A stretch of 64,000 nucleotides of DNA from Legionella spiritensis (GCF_900186965.1 NZ_LT906457.1:1514501-1578500); one strand, 5' to 3'. Shown: positions 26,403-36,279, counted from the stretch's first letter. Made by a program: numbers and translations. The notes: generated by a model not told the origin, from the letters alone.

Positions 26403-26942
26403 TCATAATATATATAATTTTGCAACAGCAATCAGGGCAAACAAAGAGTTCATAATAGCCCATAATAACGCAATGGATTGCTTGGCAGAACGATGAAACG
26501 CGTAAAAAGCTACCGCGCTACTGCCGCTAAAAAAGACCCATTGATTCTCGTAAGCAAAACCGACTGAAAGCACGGCAATGCCGGCAATACCAATTACAAT
26601 ATAAAAATTATTTAGTTGTCCACTTAAATAATAAAAAATCAGTAATTGCAGACACAGTAATACGGGTAAGGCAAATTGCAAATTTGGTCCAATATGAAGC
26701 AAGATGGCTCCGTGCCCCCCCATTAATATAATTTCGAGTGCTATGAAATAAAAAATTTTGAAATAAATTGCGGTTAGTAATAATAGGCCCGATCCGATAA
26801 CATAATAAATTTGAGGGTATGTTTGCGAGAGGCCTAGTAAGGAAATGACAGCACCAATAATGCCTGTGGCCAGGAATAGTTTGTTATTAGTAACGATGCT
26901 CTCTCTACCAGCGCAGGTAGATTCCTTTTGATGCGGCTTCAT
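26403..26942 (-). CDS. Polytopic membrane protein of unknown function
   Basis: 179 residues with about six closely packed hydrophobic helices and short polar loops. A His-containing pair of segments (LMGGHGAILLHIGPN) lies in the middle. No family recognised. The ATG at 26942 places its first 38 bases inside the upstream secreted-protein gene; the exact start is uncertain because no better site is visible. It ends 13 bases before the thioredoxin-like gene. Co-transcription with the phosphatidylcholine synthase group is likely. Confidence 0.6.
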   Translation of the reverse strand: MKPHQKESTCAGRESIVTNNKLFLATGIIGAVISLLGLSQTYPQIYYVIGSGLLLLTAIYFKIFYFIALEIILMGGHGAILLHIGPNLQFALPVLLCLQLLIFYYLSGQLNNFYIVIGIAGIAVLSVGFAYENQWVFFSGSSAVAFYAFHRSAKQSIALLWAIMNSLFALIAVAKLYIL

Positions 26943-27393
26943 GAATAACCTGTCGTTGCGATTTATTAATAGAAACCCAGTAATTGCCCATGTTGCTTAA
27001 AGCAAACTTGACCCTTGGATATTGACACACATCCAGAACATCACGGCAATCAACTTTGGCAGTATTGTTTTTTTCAATGGAAAAGCACTGGAAATGCAAA
27101 TTCTCTACATCTGAAGCAAAGCCGGCCCAGTTTTCAGGGTTTAACCGCGCTGTCAGAGTTGGGCTCATAAACACGTCCCTTGTTTCAACCCGTTGTAATT
27201 CAATGGTGTGTTTACTGCGATTTTGAACCAGATAAAACGTCTGATTGCCGTTATCATTCAATATGAGAAAGTTCTCACTATATCCAAAACCGGTGACTTC
27301 ACATCCGTGAGGATAGGGGTCTGCATGCACTGTTGTATAAAAAAATAATGTTGTTAGCAATGCGGCAGTATAATAATGGCGAAAACAGAACAT
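26905..27393 (-). CDS. Exported protein of unknown function
   Basis: 162 residues with a signal peptide (cleavage after TVHA, residue 24). The mature part is about 138 residues with five cysteines (C31, QCFS, DCRD, VCQY), suited to disulfides in the periplasm, and mixed beta structure. Segments such as NQTFYLVQNRSKHTIELQRV and KFALSNMGNYWVSINKSQRQVI look like an immunoglobulin-like or enhanced-entry-type fold, but I cannot name it. It lies 67 bases downstream of pcs on the same strand and overlaps the membrane protein gene that follows. Confidence 0.7.
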   Translation of the reverse strand: MFCFRHYYTAALLTTLFFYTTVHADPYPHGCEVTGFGYSENFLILNDNGNQTFYLVQNRSKHTIELQRVETRDVFMSPTLTARLNPENWAGFASDVENLHFQCFSIEKNNTAKVDCRDVLDVCQYPRVKFALSNMGNYWVSINKSQRQVIHEAASKGIYLRW

Positions 27394-27460
27394 ATTAAAT
27401 CCTCTGATTTATCTAATATGGATATATTAATAAGTCTTGCTAAAAAAGTGAACTGGGCAT

Positions 27461-28258
27461 TTAATGTTTATTCGCCGAAGTACGCAGTATAAGCAATGGT
27501 GAAAATGTTCTGTAAATACTTAAACACAAATACATAACCACGTACCCTATCGAAAGCGTGAGATAAATACGATCAATATTCGGGTAATTCCACAAAATCA
27601 GTCCGGAACTAATACCGTAAATCAGTGAAAAAATGTGCATCATGACCTTAAGAGCCCTGGATTCCGTCAAATAATCGAGGCGTGACGGATAGACGTATTT
27701 AATAGGAACAAAAATCAGCAGGCACAAGACAGACAGAATGATAGCGTTTGTGTACATGGTCGTGTTCAGAATAAACATATAAAACACGGTGATATTCCAG
27801 TAACAGGGGAACCCCTTGAAAAAATGATCCGGTGTTTTCGCGTCTGACTGGCAGAACTGATACGATGAAGTGATGGTAATGGCAATAATGATGGGTAGTA
27901 TGAACCCGGCTGGCAACATGTTTGGCTTTACAAATAAAAAGAAACAGGGAGTAATGACATAATTCAGGTAATCGACAATGTTATCCAGTAATGAGCCATC
28001 AATTCCGGGAAGTACGGATTTTACCTTGACAAGCCGCGCCAGAGTCCCATCAATCGCATCTATAACCACAGCAATGGCCATAAACCACAGAGCCTGAACA
28101 TAATCGTTTTGATAAATTTTTATTAGTGTAAGAAGGCCGAAGCACGCGGCACTGGCTGTAAAAGCATGAACCCCCCAGGCAACCAGATAATGAAAGGGGT
28201 GGTAACCTGGCATTCTATTTGTCATCCAATTATCCTGATATGGGTAGTTATGTTTCAA
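27461..28258 (-). CDS. pcs: Phosphatidylcholine synthase
   Basis: 265 residues, about eight membrane helices. The CDP-alcohol phosphatidyltransferase motif DGTLAR...GSLLDNIVDY (residues ~70-95) is complete, with the Asp residues that bind the CDP-diacylglycerol pyrophosphate. Size and the HAFTASAACFGLLTL and SSYQFCQSDAKTPDHFFKGF segments match bacterial Pcs. The enzyme joins choline to CDP-diacylglycerol in the inner membrane. Phosphatidylcholine is a feature of host-associated bacteria including Legionella, where it affects virulence (established for L. pneumophila). It heads a minus-strand group of five genes. Confidence 0.92.
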   Translation of the reverse strand: MKHNYPYQDNWMTNRMPGYHPFHYLVAWGVHAFTASAACFGLLTLIKIYQNDYVQALWFMAIAVVIDAIDGTLARLVKVKSVLPGIDGSLLDNIVDYLNYVITPCFFLFVKPNMLPAGFILPIIIAITITSSYQFCQSDAKTPDHFFKGFPCYWNITVFYMFILNTTMYTNAIILSVLCLLIFVPIKYVYPSRLDYLTESRALKVMMHIFSLIYGISSGLILWNYPNIDRIYLTLSIGYVVMYLCLSIYRTFSPLLILRTSANKH

Positions 28259-28434
28259 AAAAGCAACAGCGCTTCAATACTTGCAAAATAGTATCAACAA
28301 TTAGGGCGTGTCATCAATTAGTTTTTTGAATGGGGGGTCGGATGCTCCCGCCTTTTCCCTGATTTTGAGCTGTGGGTATTTTGTTCCAGCCCCAAATCAT
28401 GCAAACTTATCCGTTTCACCTGTAAAAATATATA

Positions 28435-29166
28435 ATGTATAAAAAGGTTATGCAACGCTTCGGCTTTTTCACCGATGAAAACTCTCCCGCCCTGACTGTG
28501 TTATTGCTGGGGTCTCCCGGCAGTGGTAAAACAACTCTTTTAGCAAACGTAACCGATATAAAAACGCTAAAAGCAACGTCTGATGTGGAGGCGCCATTTT
28601 ATTGCGAGCCATTTGCCATAAAGGAACACGACATAGCGTGGAACGGTACGTCATGCAAAGTGATTGAGCTGGCTCACGTTGAGTATGAATCATTGACAGA
28701 TTGCGCGAATGAACTGAAGAAAAAATATCCTTTTATAGACATCGTGTACTTGTGTATGGATATAACAAATTTAAGGGATGGCCGTGATAAGCCGCAACTG
28801 GTCGTGCTGAACGAGTTAGATCACTGGCTTGAAAAAACGGTCTTTCTATTCACAAAAACGAATAAACTTTTTAATGAGGAAACAGAAAGCTACTCCGCAA
28901 AAAGACTGGAAATCAGGGAGAAGGATATCAGGACGTTCCTGACGGACTATCTGGAAGTGGCAAAAGAGTCAGCGGAAAAAATATGTTTTTATCAAGCAGG
29001 CGATAGCTTGCTTGAGGCAAAGGATAAAACCTCGCAACACGACATGGGAAATTGGCTTGAAGCCATTCGCCTGGCGACAGCTCGAATCCTGACGGCAAGA
29101 AAGGATTTAAAAAATTTTACGGATGCTTTGGAGAGAAAACTCGATAGCAAGGAATTCAATTTATGA
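28435..29166 (+). CDS. P-loop GTPase-like protein, effector candidate
   Basis: 243 residues. Walker A is LLGSPGSGKTTLL (24-36). The expected DxxG of switch II is not found; VIELAHVEY occupies that place. FLFTKTNKL (137-145) resembles the G4 base-recognition loop (TKxD) but with Asn for Asp. The C-terminal third is helical and charged. The pattern is closest to GIMAP/AIG1-like or Arf-like GTPases, with degenerate switch elements. No signal peptide. Start uncertain: the ATG at 28435 overlaps a TATAAT at 28430-28435, and the ATG at 28450 is an alternative. It is flanked by pcs (divergent) and a miniature element, and may be a translocated protein. Confidence 0.65.
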   Translation: MYKKVMQRFGFFTDENSPALTVLLLGSPGSGKTTLLANVTDIKTLKATSDVEAPFYCEPFAIKEHDIAWNGTSCKVIELAHVEYESLTDCANELKKKYPFIDIVYLCMDITNLRDGRDKPQLVVLNELDHWLEKTVFLFTKTNKLFNEETESYSAKRLEIREKDIRTFLTDYLEVAKESAEKICFYQAGDSLLEAKDKTSQHDMGNWLEAIRLATARILTARKDLKNFTDALERKLDSKEFNL

Positions 29167-29233
29167 TATGTGCCTATGCTTCGTGCCGGTTGCAGAGTTA
29201 ATTTCATGGTCTACACTTTGCACATTGATGATC

Positions 29234-29393
29234 GGCTCTGTGAACAAAAATTTTCACAGCTGCAAATACGGCTAATTGGCGCCATTATGTCTTTGAATTC
29301 GTTAAATAGAGCCAGCTATTCGCCTCATTCAAAGACATAATGGCACTCAATTATCCACATTTTCGCTATGTGAAAAAATTTGTTCACAAAGCC
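29234..29393. repeat. Miniature element with outer GGCTCTGTGAACAAA ends and a distinct inner palindrome
   Basis: The 25-bp ends (29234-29258 and 29369-29393) are inverted repeats with a few mismatches, reading GGCTCTGTGAACAAA inward from the left. Inside, GCCATTATGTCTTTGAAT (29281-29298) is perfectly repeated in inverted form at 29327-29344. The outer ends match those of the composite element at 36871-37106, but the inner part is unrelated. No open frame. Confidence 0.85.
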
Positions 29394-29410
29394 TAGAGAG
29401 AGATAAAAGA

Positions 29411-30778
29411 ATGAGTATCCAGACAATCAATCCAGCTACGGGAAAAAATCTTGCCCAGTATGATGAGATGCAGGACGCTGAAATTAATGATTTTGTTAAT
29501 AAATCGCACGAGGCATTTGTACACTGGAGAGAAAAGTCCTTCTCTCACCGCAGTCAATTAATGACCGGTATGGCTAATTTGCTGAGGCAAAGAAAGCGGG
29601 AGCTTGCCGTTTTAATAGCCAGTGAAATGGGTAAACCTGTCACCCAGGGTATTGGAGAAATTGAAAAATGCGCCTGGTTATGTGAGCATTACGCAGAAAA
29701 TACTGAGAGCTATTTGCAACCGAAACTTGTAAAAACGGAATTAACAAAGTCTATGGTATGCTATCAGCCTCTTGGTGTTATCTTGGCCATCATGCCATGG
29801 AATTTCCCTTTCTGGCAGGTTTATCGATGTGCCGTGCCTGCCTTGATGGCGGGCAATGCCATTATTTTAAAACATGCTCCCATTACCACCGGTTGCGGAC
29901 AGGAAATTTACAAGTTGTTTGCGGATGCGGATTTTCCTGGATTTCTTTTCCAGCATGCCATTGCCGATAATGATGTCGCGGCCGGCCTGATTGCACATAA
30001 GCTGATAAGAGGTTTAAGTTTCACCGGTAGTGACAAGGCGGGTCGGATTGTTGCGTCTCGTGCCGCAGAGCATCTGAAGAAAACGGTATTGGAACTTGGC
30101 GGCAATGATCCTTATCTGGTACTGGAAGATGCGGATATCGATCTGGCCGCGGAGAGTATTATATCCTCCCGGCTTAATAATTGCGGGCAAGTCTGTATTG
30201 CGGCCAAACGAGTAATTGCTCATCAGGCCATATATGATGAACTCCTTGCCAGGCTTCAAAACCTCATGAAACGTTATAAAATGAACTCGCCGCTTGATGA
30301 GGATGCCAATTTGGGACCAATGGCCAGAGAGGATTTGCGAAACAATATCCACGAGCAAGTACTTATGAGCATCAGGGAAGGGGCCAAATTGATGGCCGGC
30401 GGCGAAATTCCTGATGGGGCGGGGTTTTACTATCCTCCCACGCTGCTTGCGGATGTGAAGCCCGGTATGACTGCTTTTGAAGAGGAGTTATTTGGCCCCG
30501 TAGTGGTTATTGTCCGTGCTAAAAGCGAAAAAGAGGCTATCCAGTTAGCAAACGATAGCCGTTTTGGTCTTGCTGGTGCCGTTTTTACCAGAGACATCGA
30601 ACGCGGCGAGGAAATTGCCAGAAACCAACTGGAAGTCGGAACGTGCTGTATCAACACATTTGTAGCGTCTGATCCGCGTTTGCCCTTTGGTGGAATAAAA
30701 AATTCCGGGTATGGGCGTGAATTATCCAGGGAAGGTTTGCTAGAATTTGTCAATATCAAGACAATCGGAATTCGATAA
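29411..30778 (+). CDS. NAD(P)-dependent succinate-semialdehyde (aldehyde) dehydrogenase
   Basis: 455 residues, full length. Catalytic Cys in NNCGQVCIAAKR, general base Glu in VLELGGNDPYLV, cofactor-loop GLSFTGSDKAG and the N-terminal-half MPWNFPFWQVYR are all present. The sequence type (MSIQTINPATGK..., SHRSQLM) resembles the YneI/Sad group of succinate-semialdehyde dehydrogenases. It would oxidise succinate semialdehyde to succinate; other aldehydes are possible. It starts 18 bases after a miniature element, which may include its promoter. An L,D-transpeptidase gene follows after eight bases. Confidence 0.88.
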   Translation: MSIQTINPATGKNLAQYDEMQDAEINDFVNKSHEAFVHWREKSFSHRSQLMTGMANLLRQRKRELAVLIASEMGKPVTQGIGEIEKCAWLCEHYAENTESYLQPKLVKTELTKSMVCYQPLGVILAIMPWNFPFWQVYRCAVPALMAGNAIILKHAPITTGCGQEIYKLFADADFPGFLFQHAIADNDVAAGLIAHKLIRGLSFTGSDKAGRIVASRAAEHLKKTVLELGGNDPYLVLEDADIDLAAESIISSRLNNCGQVCIAAKRVIAHQAIYDELLARLQNLMKRYKMNSPLDEDANLGPMAREDLRNNIHEQVLMSIREGAKLMAGGEIPDGAGFYYPPTLLADVKPGMTAFEEELFGPVVVIVRAKSEKEAIQLANDSRFGLAGAVFTRDIERGEEIARNQLEVGTCCINTFVASDPRLPFGGIKNSGYGRELSREGLLEFVNIKTIGIR

Positions 30779-30785
30779 ATACCAA

Positions 30786-31268
30786 ATGACTGATAAATTA
30801 ATTTACATTTCTTCCGTGCGACAGAGAATGGACTGCTATCAAGGGGATAATTTATGGCAATCCTACATAATATCGACCGCTAAGAACGGATTGGGTGAAC
30901 AGATGGGCAGTGAATGTACTCCCAGGGGCTGGCATCGCATCCATGCGCGTATTGGTCTTGATGCGCCCGTAAACAGTGTTTTTGTCGCCCGAAGGTGGAC
31001 CGGAGAAATCTATTCACAAGCCCTGGCTGAACAATTTCCGGCCAGAGACTGGATTCTAACGCGTATTTTGCAGTTGGATGGCCTGGAAGCAGGTCGTAAT
31101 CAGGGAGGCCAGGTTGATAGTTTACAACGATATATATACATACATGGCACCCCTGATACTACTTCAATGGGGGTAGTGGGTTCTCGTGGATGTATTCGAA
31201 TGCGCAATCATGACATGATAGAGTTAGCGGCATGGTCGGAGGTGGAAACTCGAGTTTTTATCGAGTAA
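30786..31268 (+). CDS. Small L,D-transpeptidase (YkuD) without signal peptide
   Basis: 160 residues from the ATG at 30786. A longer frame starts at 30747 inside the dehydrogenase gene and is not supported. It is a single YkuD domain: WHRIHARIGLDA, YIYIHGTPD (H120) and SRGCIRMR with Cys136. The usual SHGC reads SRGC, so the conserved His is Arg. No signal peptide is visible, which is unusual for a peptidoglycan enzyme but known for short YkuD proteins. Starts seven bases after the dehydrogenase stop, so probably co-transcribed. Confidence 0.85.
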   Translation: MTDKLIYISSVRQRMDCYQGDNLWQSYIISTAKNGLGEQMGSECTPRGWHRIHARIGLDAPVNSVFVARRWTGEIYSQALAEQFPARDWILTRILQLDGLEAGRNQGGQVDSLQRYIYIHGTPDTTSMGVVGSRGCIRMRNHDMIELAAWSEVETRVFIE

Positions 31269-31392
31269 AAGCAAAAAAGAATTACTCTGCCACCGGTTTG
31301 AGATAAAATATTACATCGTAAGCGGTGTAAGTTCATTTATAGAAGTATATAATTCGCTCCAGCTAATTTTCGTGCCTAATAGAGGTGAGTGC

Positions 31393-34300
31393 ATGTCCTA
31401 CAAATTCGAAGAAGGTAAAGATTTAATCATTAAAGCTATTGTTGATAAATTAAACCAAAAAATGAACGAGGAACAAGCGGTTCTTTGTTCGGAATTTGTA
31501 CGGCAATTTTATAGTACCGTTGCGCTGGATGACTTAAACGAATGGAATATTGAAGATCTTTATGGTGCTGCCGTTAATTTCTGGTCACTGATTCAGCATC
31601 GGGCCCCGGATGAAACCAAAATCCGGATTTATAATCCGGATTTTGAAAGGCATGGCTGGCAGACGACTCACACGGTTGTTGAAGTCCTTACCAATGATAT
31701 GGCTTTCCTGGTTGACTCATTGCGGATGGTCATTAACCGGATGGGGTTGGAATCACACCTTGTTATACATATGGGAGGGCTGACCCTTAAACGTGATTCC
31801 AAACATCAGGTCGTGGAGGTTTTGCCAAGAAACTCCACAGTGGAGCCCGATCCTTCACAAGGCATTACGGTAGAGGCTCCTGTATTTATCGAAATTAACA
31901 GACAAACCGATCCCACCATACTTGAAGAATTACATCGCCACTTTGATCGGGTGCTTGAGGACAATCGTGCCGTGGTAGAGGATTGGCATGCCATGCGTGA
32001 AAAAGTACGTGAGGCTATTGAAGAGCTGGAAGGTGCGCCAACGGTACTTGATCCGGCTGAAGCGGAAGAAACCAAGGCCTTTCTTCACTGGATTGAAGAT
32101 CATCATTTTACCTTTCTTGGCATCCGGGATTATGAACTGGTTCACAAAGGGCAGGAAACCATCTTGCAGCCTTTGCCGGAAACAGGGCTTGGTGTACTTC
32201 GTCCGAGTCTGAGCAAATCAAGTGCGCGAAGTATTTCTGCCATGACACCCGAAGCGCGGGAATTGACCCTGTCAACGCGTGCCCTGGTTATGTTTAAGAC
32301 CAATACGGAAGCGACGGTACACAGACAAGCCTATACCGATTACATCGGTGTTAAACGATTTAATAAAAAGGGACAGGTGATTGGCGAGCGGAGAATCATA
32401 GGCCTTTATACCTCCGCTGCTTATAATACCAATCCCAAGCACATTCCGTTTTTGCGTCATAAAGTAGCATTGGTCATGCAGCACTCGTCTCTCGTTCCTC
32501 GCAGCCATGCCGGTAAGGTTTTGCTTAATATTCTGGAAACCCTGCCTCGTGATGATTTAATTCAGGCATCGGAAGATGAACTTCTTGAAATCGCCATGGG
32601 TATTTATTACATGCAGGAGCGTCGAAGAATCCGCATGTTCGCCCGGGTCGATGTATACCGGCGTTTTGTGTCATGCCTGGTTTATGTTCCCAAAGAACGG
32701 TTTAATACCGAGCTAAGACAAGCCATGCAAAAAATTCTGGCGGAAAATTTTAACGCACTTGAAATTACTTTTTCCACACTGTTTACCGAGTCGGTTCTTG
32801 CCCGTATCCACTTTATAATCAGAACCAGTCCGCAGGATGAAACCCAATGGGACTTTAAGGAAATTGAACAGAAACTGATCGAAATAGGACGTTCCTGGAC
32901 AGATGATTTACAACATTATCTGGTGGAATCATTCGGTGAAGAGCAGGCTAATCGTTTGTATGCCCGCTATAAAAGCGCTTTTCCTATTGCCTATTGTGAT
33001 AATTTTTCTCCCCGTACAGCCGTTTATGATATCCGTCATGTGGAGGCGTTGTCGGAAGAAAATCCTCTGGTTATGAATTTTTATCGCCCGATGGATGAAC
33101 AGGTCGATAGTTTTCGGCTGAAAATTTACCAGCATAATACGACCATCCCCCTGTCTGATGTATTACCTATTGTTGAGCGGTTGGGCATGCGCGCGATTAG
33201 TGAAAGGCCTTATGTTCTAAAGTTTGATGATGGCAAAATTACCTGGATTAATGATTTCGCCTTGCAATATACCCGAGGTGCTTACTTTGATATTGATGAG
33301 ATCAAGGATTTGTTTCAGAACGCGTTTGCCAGCGTCTGGTTCGGTGAAGCTGAAAATGACGGTTTTAACCAACTGGTTTTAGGCGCGGGTTTAAATTGGC
33401 GGCAGGTGGCAGTTTTACGTGCGTATGCGAAATATTTTAAACAAACCGGGTTTACTTTCAGTCAGGAATATATTGAAACGGCATTAAATAACAATGCCAG
33501 CATCGCCCGGAAGCTGGTGGATTTGTTTGAAATTCGTTTTAATCCAAAATTAAATGGACAAAGAGAAGACAATTTTATTGATCAGGTTAATCTTCTTTAT
33601 GATTCACTGGATGAAGTGGCTAATCTTGACGAGGATAAAATCATCCGGCAGTACGTCCATGCCATATCCGCGTCTTTACGAACCAACTATTATCAAGTGG
33701 ATAACAAGGGAAATCCCAAACGATACATTTCAATTAAATTGAACAGCAAGGTCATTCCCGCTGTACCCAAACCCTATCCCATGTTTGAAATTTACGTGTA
33801 CTCGCCCCGGTTTGAAGGCGTGCATTTGCGCTGTGGAAAAGTAGCTCGTGGTGGTTTGCGCTGGTCTGATCGAAAAGAGGATTTCAGAACGGAAATACTG
33901 GGTTTGATGAAAGCACAGCAGGTTAAAAATTCCGTCATTGTACCCAGTGGCGCGAAAGGTGGCTTTGTTCCAAAGCATATCCCAGCCAATGGCACGAGAG
34001 AAGAGATTCAGGCGGAAGGTATTGCCTGCTATCAGGAATTTATACGAGGTTTGCTGGATATTACGGATAATTATCAGAATAACGTCATCGGAAAACCGGC
34101 AAATGTTATTTGTTATGATGAGGACGATCCCTATCTTGTTGTTGCGGCAGACAAAGGAACCGCGTCATTTTCAGATATCGCCAACGCCATTTCCCTGGAA
34201 TACGATTTCTGGCTGGGAGACGCATTCGCTTCCGGTGGCTCGGTGGGTTATGATCATAAAAAAATGGGTATTACCGCCCGCGGTGCCTGGGAGTCCGTGA

Positions 34301-36279
34301 AGCGTCATTTTTATGAAATGGACATTGATATAAATACAACCGATTTTACTGTGGTTGGTATTGGAGATATGGCGGGAGACGTCTTTGGTAATGGAATGCT
34401 TCTTTCAGGACATATCAAATTACTGGGTGCGTTCAACCATCAGCATATATTCATTGATCCGGATCCGGATCCCGAAACCAGTTTCAAGGAGCGTGAGCGT
34501 CTGTTTCATCTCCCACGATCAAGCTGGAGTGATTACGACAAAAAATTAATTTCCAAAGGCGGTGGAGTATTTAATCGATCAGCCAAGTACATTAACGTTA
34601 CCAAGGAAATGAAACAGGTATTCGGAATTAAGCAGGCCCAGATTGAGCCGAATGAATTAATACGAGTGATTCTGCGGGCTAAAGTGGATTTATTGTGGAG
34701 TGCCGGTATCGGTACGTTTGTGAAAGCCCAGACGGAAACGCATGCCGACGTAGGCGACAGAACGAACGATGCCACAAGAATCAATGCCAAACAATTGAAT
34801 TGCAAGGTTGTCGGTGAGGGGGGTAACCTTGGCTTAACGCAGTTGGCCCGGATTGAATACGCCTTGCAGGGTGGATTAATTTACACCGATTTTATTGACA
34901 ATTCCGGCGGCGTGAATTGCTCTGATAAAGAAGTAAATATCAAGATATTATTAAATGGTATTGTCTCTGCGGGTGATCTGACCGTAAAACAGCGTAATGA
35001 GCTGTTAGGGGAGATGACCGATGAAGTCGCGGCCTTGGTTTTACGAGACAATTTTTCCCAACCTCGCGCGATAAGCTATACGGCGGCGCAGGCACTGCGC
35101 TCCGTTCAATTGCATATACGTTATCTGAACGAGTTGGAACGATCCGGCAAGATTGATAGAAGTCTTGAATTTTTACCGGATGAGAAATTGTTGATTGAGC
35201 GTAAGTCAACGGGTAAAGGCCTGGGACAACCAGCCATTGCCGTCTTGCTTTGCTACAGTAAAACGATTCTTAAGGAACAAATTCTTGCAACGAATGTCCC
35301 TGAAGACGCGTATTTAAAAACTTTTTTAATTGGTTATTTTCCAAAGCCATTGCAGGATCGCTTCAGTAAGCAAATGCAGAATCATCCTCTCAGACGCGAG
35401 ATTATTGCGACCAGATTGAGCAATATTATTATGAATGAGATGGGTTTTACGTTTATCTTCCGCATGCAAGATGAAACCGGCGCTCCCGTATCAGCGATTG
35501 TACGGGCTTATATGATTGCGAGAACGGTACTTGGTATTGATGCCATATGGAAAAAAATCAGCGGACTGGAAGCGCTTATAAACTCGGAAAAACAAACGGA
35601 AATTGTGATGATGTACGTCCGATTGTTACGGAGGGTATCACGCTGGTTTTTAAGAAGTCAGCGCATGCACCTCGATATCAGTAAGGCCGTGAAGCTTTAC
35701 GCGCCTGGTGTATTTGAAATGAAACAAGCCATACCTTCCATTTTTAACGAGGGTAACCGTACGCAATATGAAGAGCAATTAGCGCATTATATTGAGTTGG
35801 GCATTGATAATGAGTTTGCACATGAATTGACCGTCACGCGCAATTTATTTTCGGCTATGGATATTATTGAAGTGGCACAAAAACTTGAAATCAGCGTCAC
35901 AAAAGCGGCTGAAATATACTTTAATATCGGAGAGTTTCTGGATTTATCCTGGATTCGCGCCCAGGTTATCGTACATCCTACGGAAAATACCTGGGAATCC
36001 TTGTCAAGAGAGGCGTTAAGGGATGATCTGGATTGGCAACAACGGCAATTAACGGCTGGTATTATAAGTCTGGACGGGAAGAAAGATTCCATGAAATCCT
36101 TTAACGATTGGGCTGAAAACCATACCGCGCTTATTGAGCGATGGCGTCATATCCTGGAGGAATTGCGATCCAGTGCGTCATTAAACTACACCATGTTTTT
36201 TGTCGCGATCAGGGAGCTGCTGGATTTAACGCAGACCACGGTACAAATGTCTGAAAAGAAAAAGGTTGTTGTAGCTTGA
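31393..36279 (+). CDS. gdhB: NAD-specific glutamate dehydrogenase, large (180-kDa) type
   Basis: 1628 residues from the ATG at 31393, with AGAGGTG five bases upstream; the GTG at 31372 is rejected. This is the tetrameric large GDH class: a long N-terminal regulatory region with ACT-like parts (LTNDMAFLVDSLRMVINRMG near 70-90), the catalytic core around residues 800-1200 (KVARGGLRWSDRKEDFRTEILGLMKAQQ, VPSGAKGGFV with the substrate Lys), the NAD domain VVGIGDMAGDVFGNG and a helical C-terminal domain. It converts glutamate to 2-oxoglutarate plus ammonia. This fits an amino-acid-consuming lifestyle. TATAAT at 31348-31353 may be its -10 element. Confidence 0.95.
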   Translation: MSYKFEEGKDLIIKAIVDKLNQKMNEEQAVLCSEFVRQFYSTVALDDLNEWNIEDLYGAAVNFWSLIQHRAPDETKIRIYNPDFERHGWQTTHTVVEVLTNDMAFLVDSLRMVINRMGLESHLVIHMGGLTLKRDSKHQVVEVLPRNSTVEPDPSQGITVEAPVFIEINRQTDPTILEELHRHFDRVLEDNRAVVEDWHAMREKVREAIEELEGAPTVLDPAEAEETKAFLHWIEDHHFTFLGIRDYELVHKGQETILQPLPETGLGVLRPSLSKSSARSISAMTPEARELTLSTRALVMFKTNTEATVHRQAYTDYIGVKRFNKKGQVIGERRIIGLYTSAAYNTNPKHIPFLRHKVALVMQHSSLVPRSHAGKVLLNILETLPRDDLIQASEDELLEIAMGIYYMQERRRIRMFARVDVYRRFVSCLVYVPKERFNTELRQAMQKILAENFNALEITFSTLFTESVLARIHFIIRTSPQDETQWDFKEIEQKLIEIGRSWTDDLQHYLVESFGEEQANRLYARYKSAFPIAYCDNFSPRTAVYDIRHVEALSEENPLVMNFYRPMDEQVDSFRLKIYQHNTTIPLSDVLPIVERLGMRAISERPYVLKFDDGKITWINDFALQYTRGAYFDIDEIKDLFQNAFASVWFGEAENDGFNQLVLGAGLNWRQVAVLRAYAKYFKQTGFTFSQEYIETALNNNASIARKLVDLFEIRFNPKLNGQREDNFIDQVNLLYDSLDEVANLDEDKIIRQYVHAISASLRTNYYQVDNKGNPKRYISIKLNSKVIPAVPKPYPMFEIYVYSPRFEGVHLRCGKVARGGLRWSDRKEDFRTEILGLMKAQQVKNSVIVPSGAKGGFVPKHIPANGTREEIQAEGIACYQEFIRGLLDITDNYQNNVIGKPANVICYDEDDPYLVVAADKGTASFSDIANAISLEYDFWLGDAFASGGSVGYDHKKMGITARGAWESVKRHFYEMDIDINTTDFTVVGIGDMAGDVFGNGMLLSGHIKLLGAFNHQHIFIDPDPDPETSFKERERLFHLPRSSWSDYDKKLISKGGGVFNRSAKYINVTKEMKQVFGIKQAQIEPNELIRVILRAKVDLLWSAGIGTFVKAQTETHADVGDRTNDATRINAKQLNCKVVGEGGNLGLTQLARIEYALQGGLIYTDFIDNSGGVNCSDKEVNIKILLNGIVSAGDLTVKQRNELLGEMTDEVAALVLRDNFSQPRAISYTAAQALRSVQLHIRYLNELERSGKIDRSLEFLPDEKLLIERKSTGKGLGQPAIAVLLCYSKTILKEQILATNVPEDAYLKTFLIGYFPKPLQDRFSKQMQNHPLRREIIATRLSNIIMNEMGFTFIFRMQDETGAPVSAIVRAYMIARTVLGIDAIWKKISGLEALINSEKQTEIVMMYVRLLRRVSRWFLRSQRMHLDISKAVKLYAPGVFEMKQAIPSIFNEGNRTQYEEQLAHYIELGIDNEFAHELTVTRNLFSAMDIIEVAQKLEISVTKAAEIYFNIGEFLDLSWIRAQVIVHPTENTWESLSREALRDDLDWQQRQLTAGIISLDGKKDSMKSFNDWAENHTALIERWRHILEELRSSASLNYTMFFVAIRELLDLTQTTVQMSEKKKVVVA

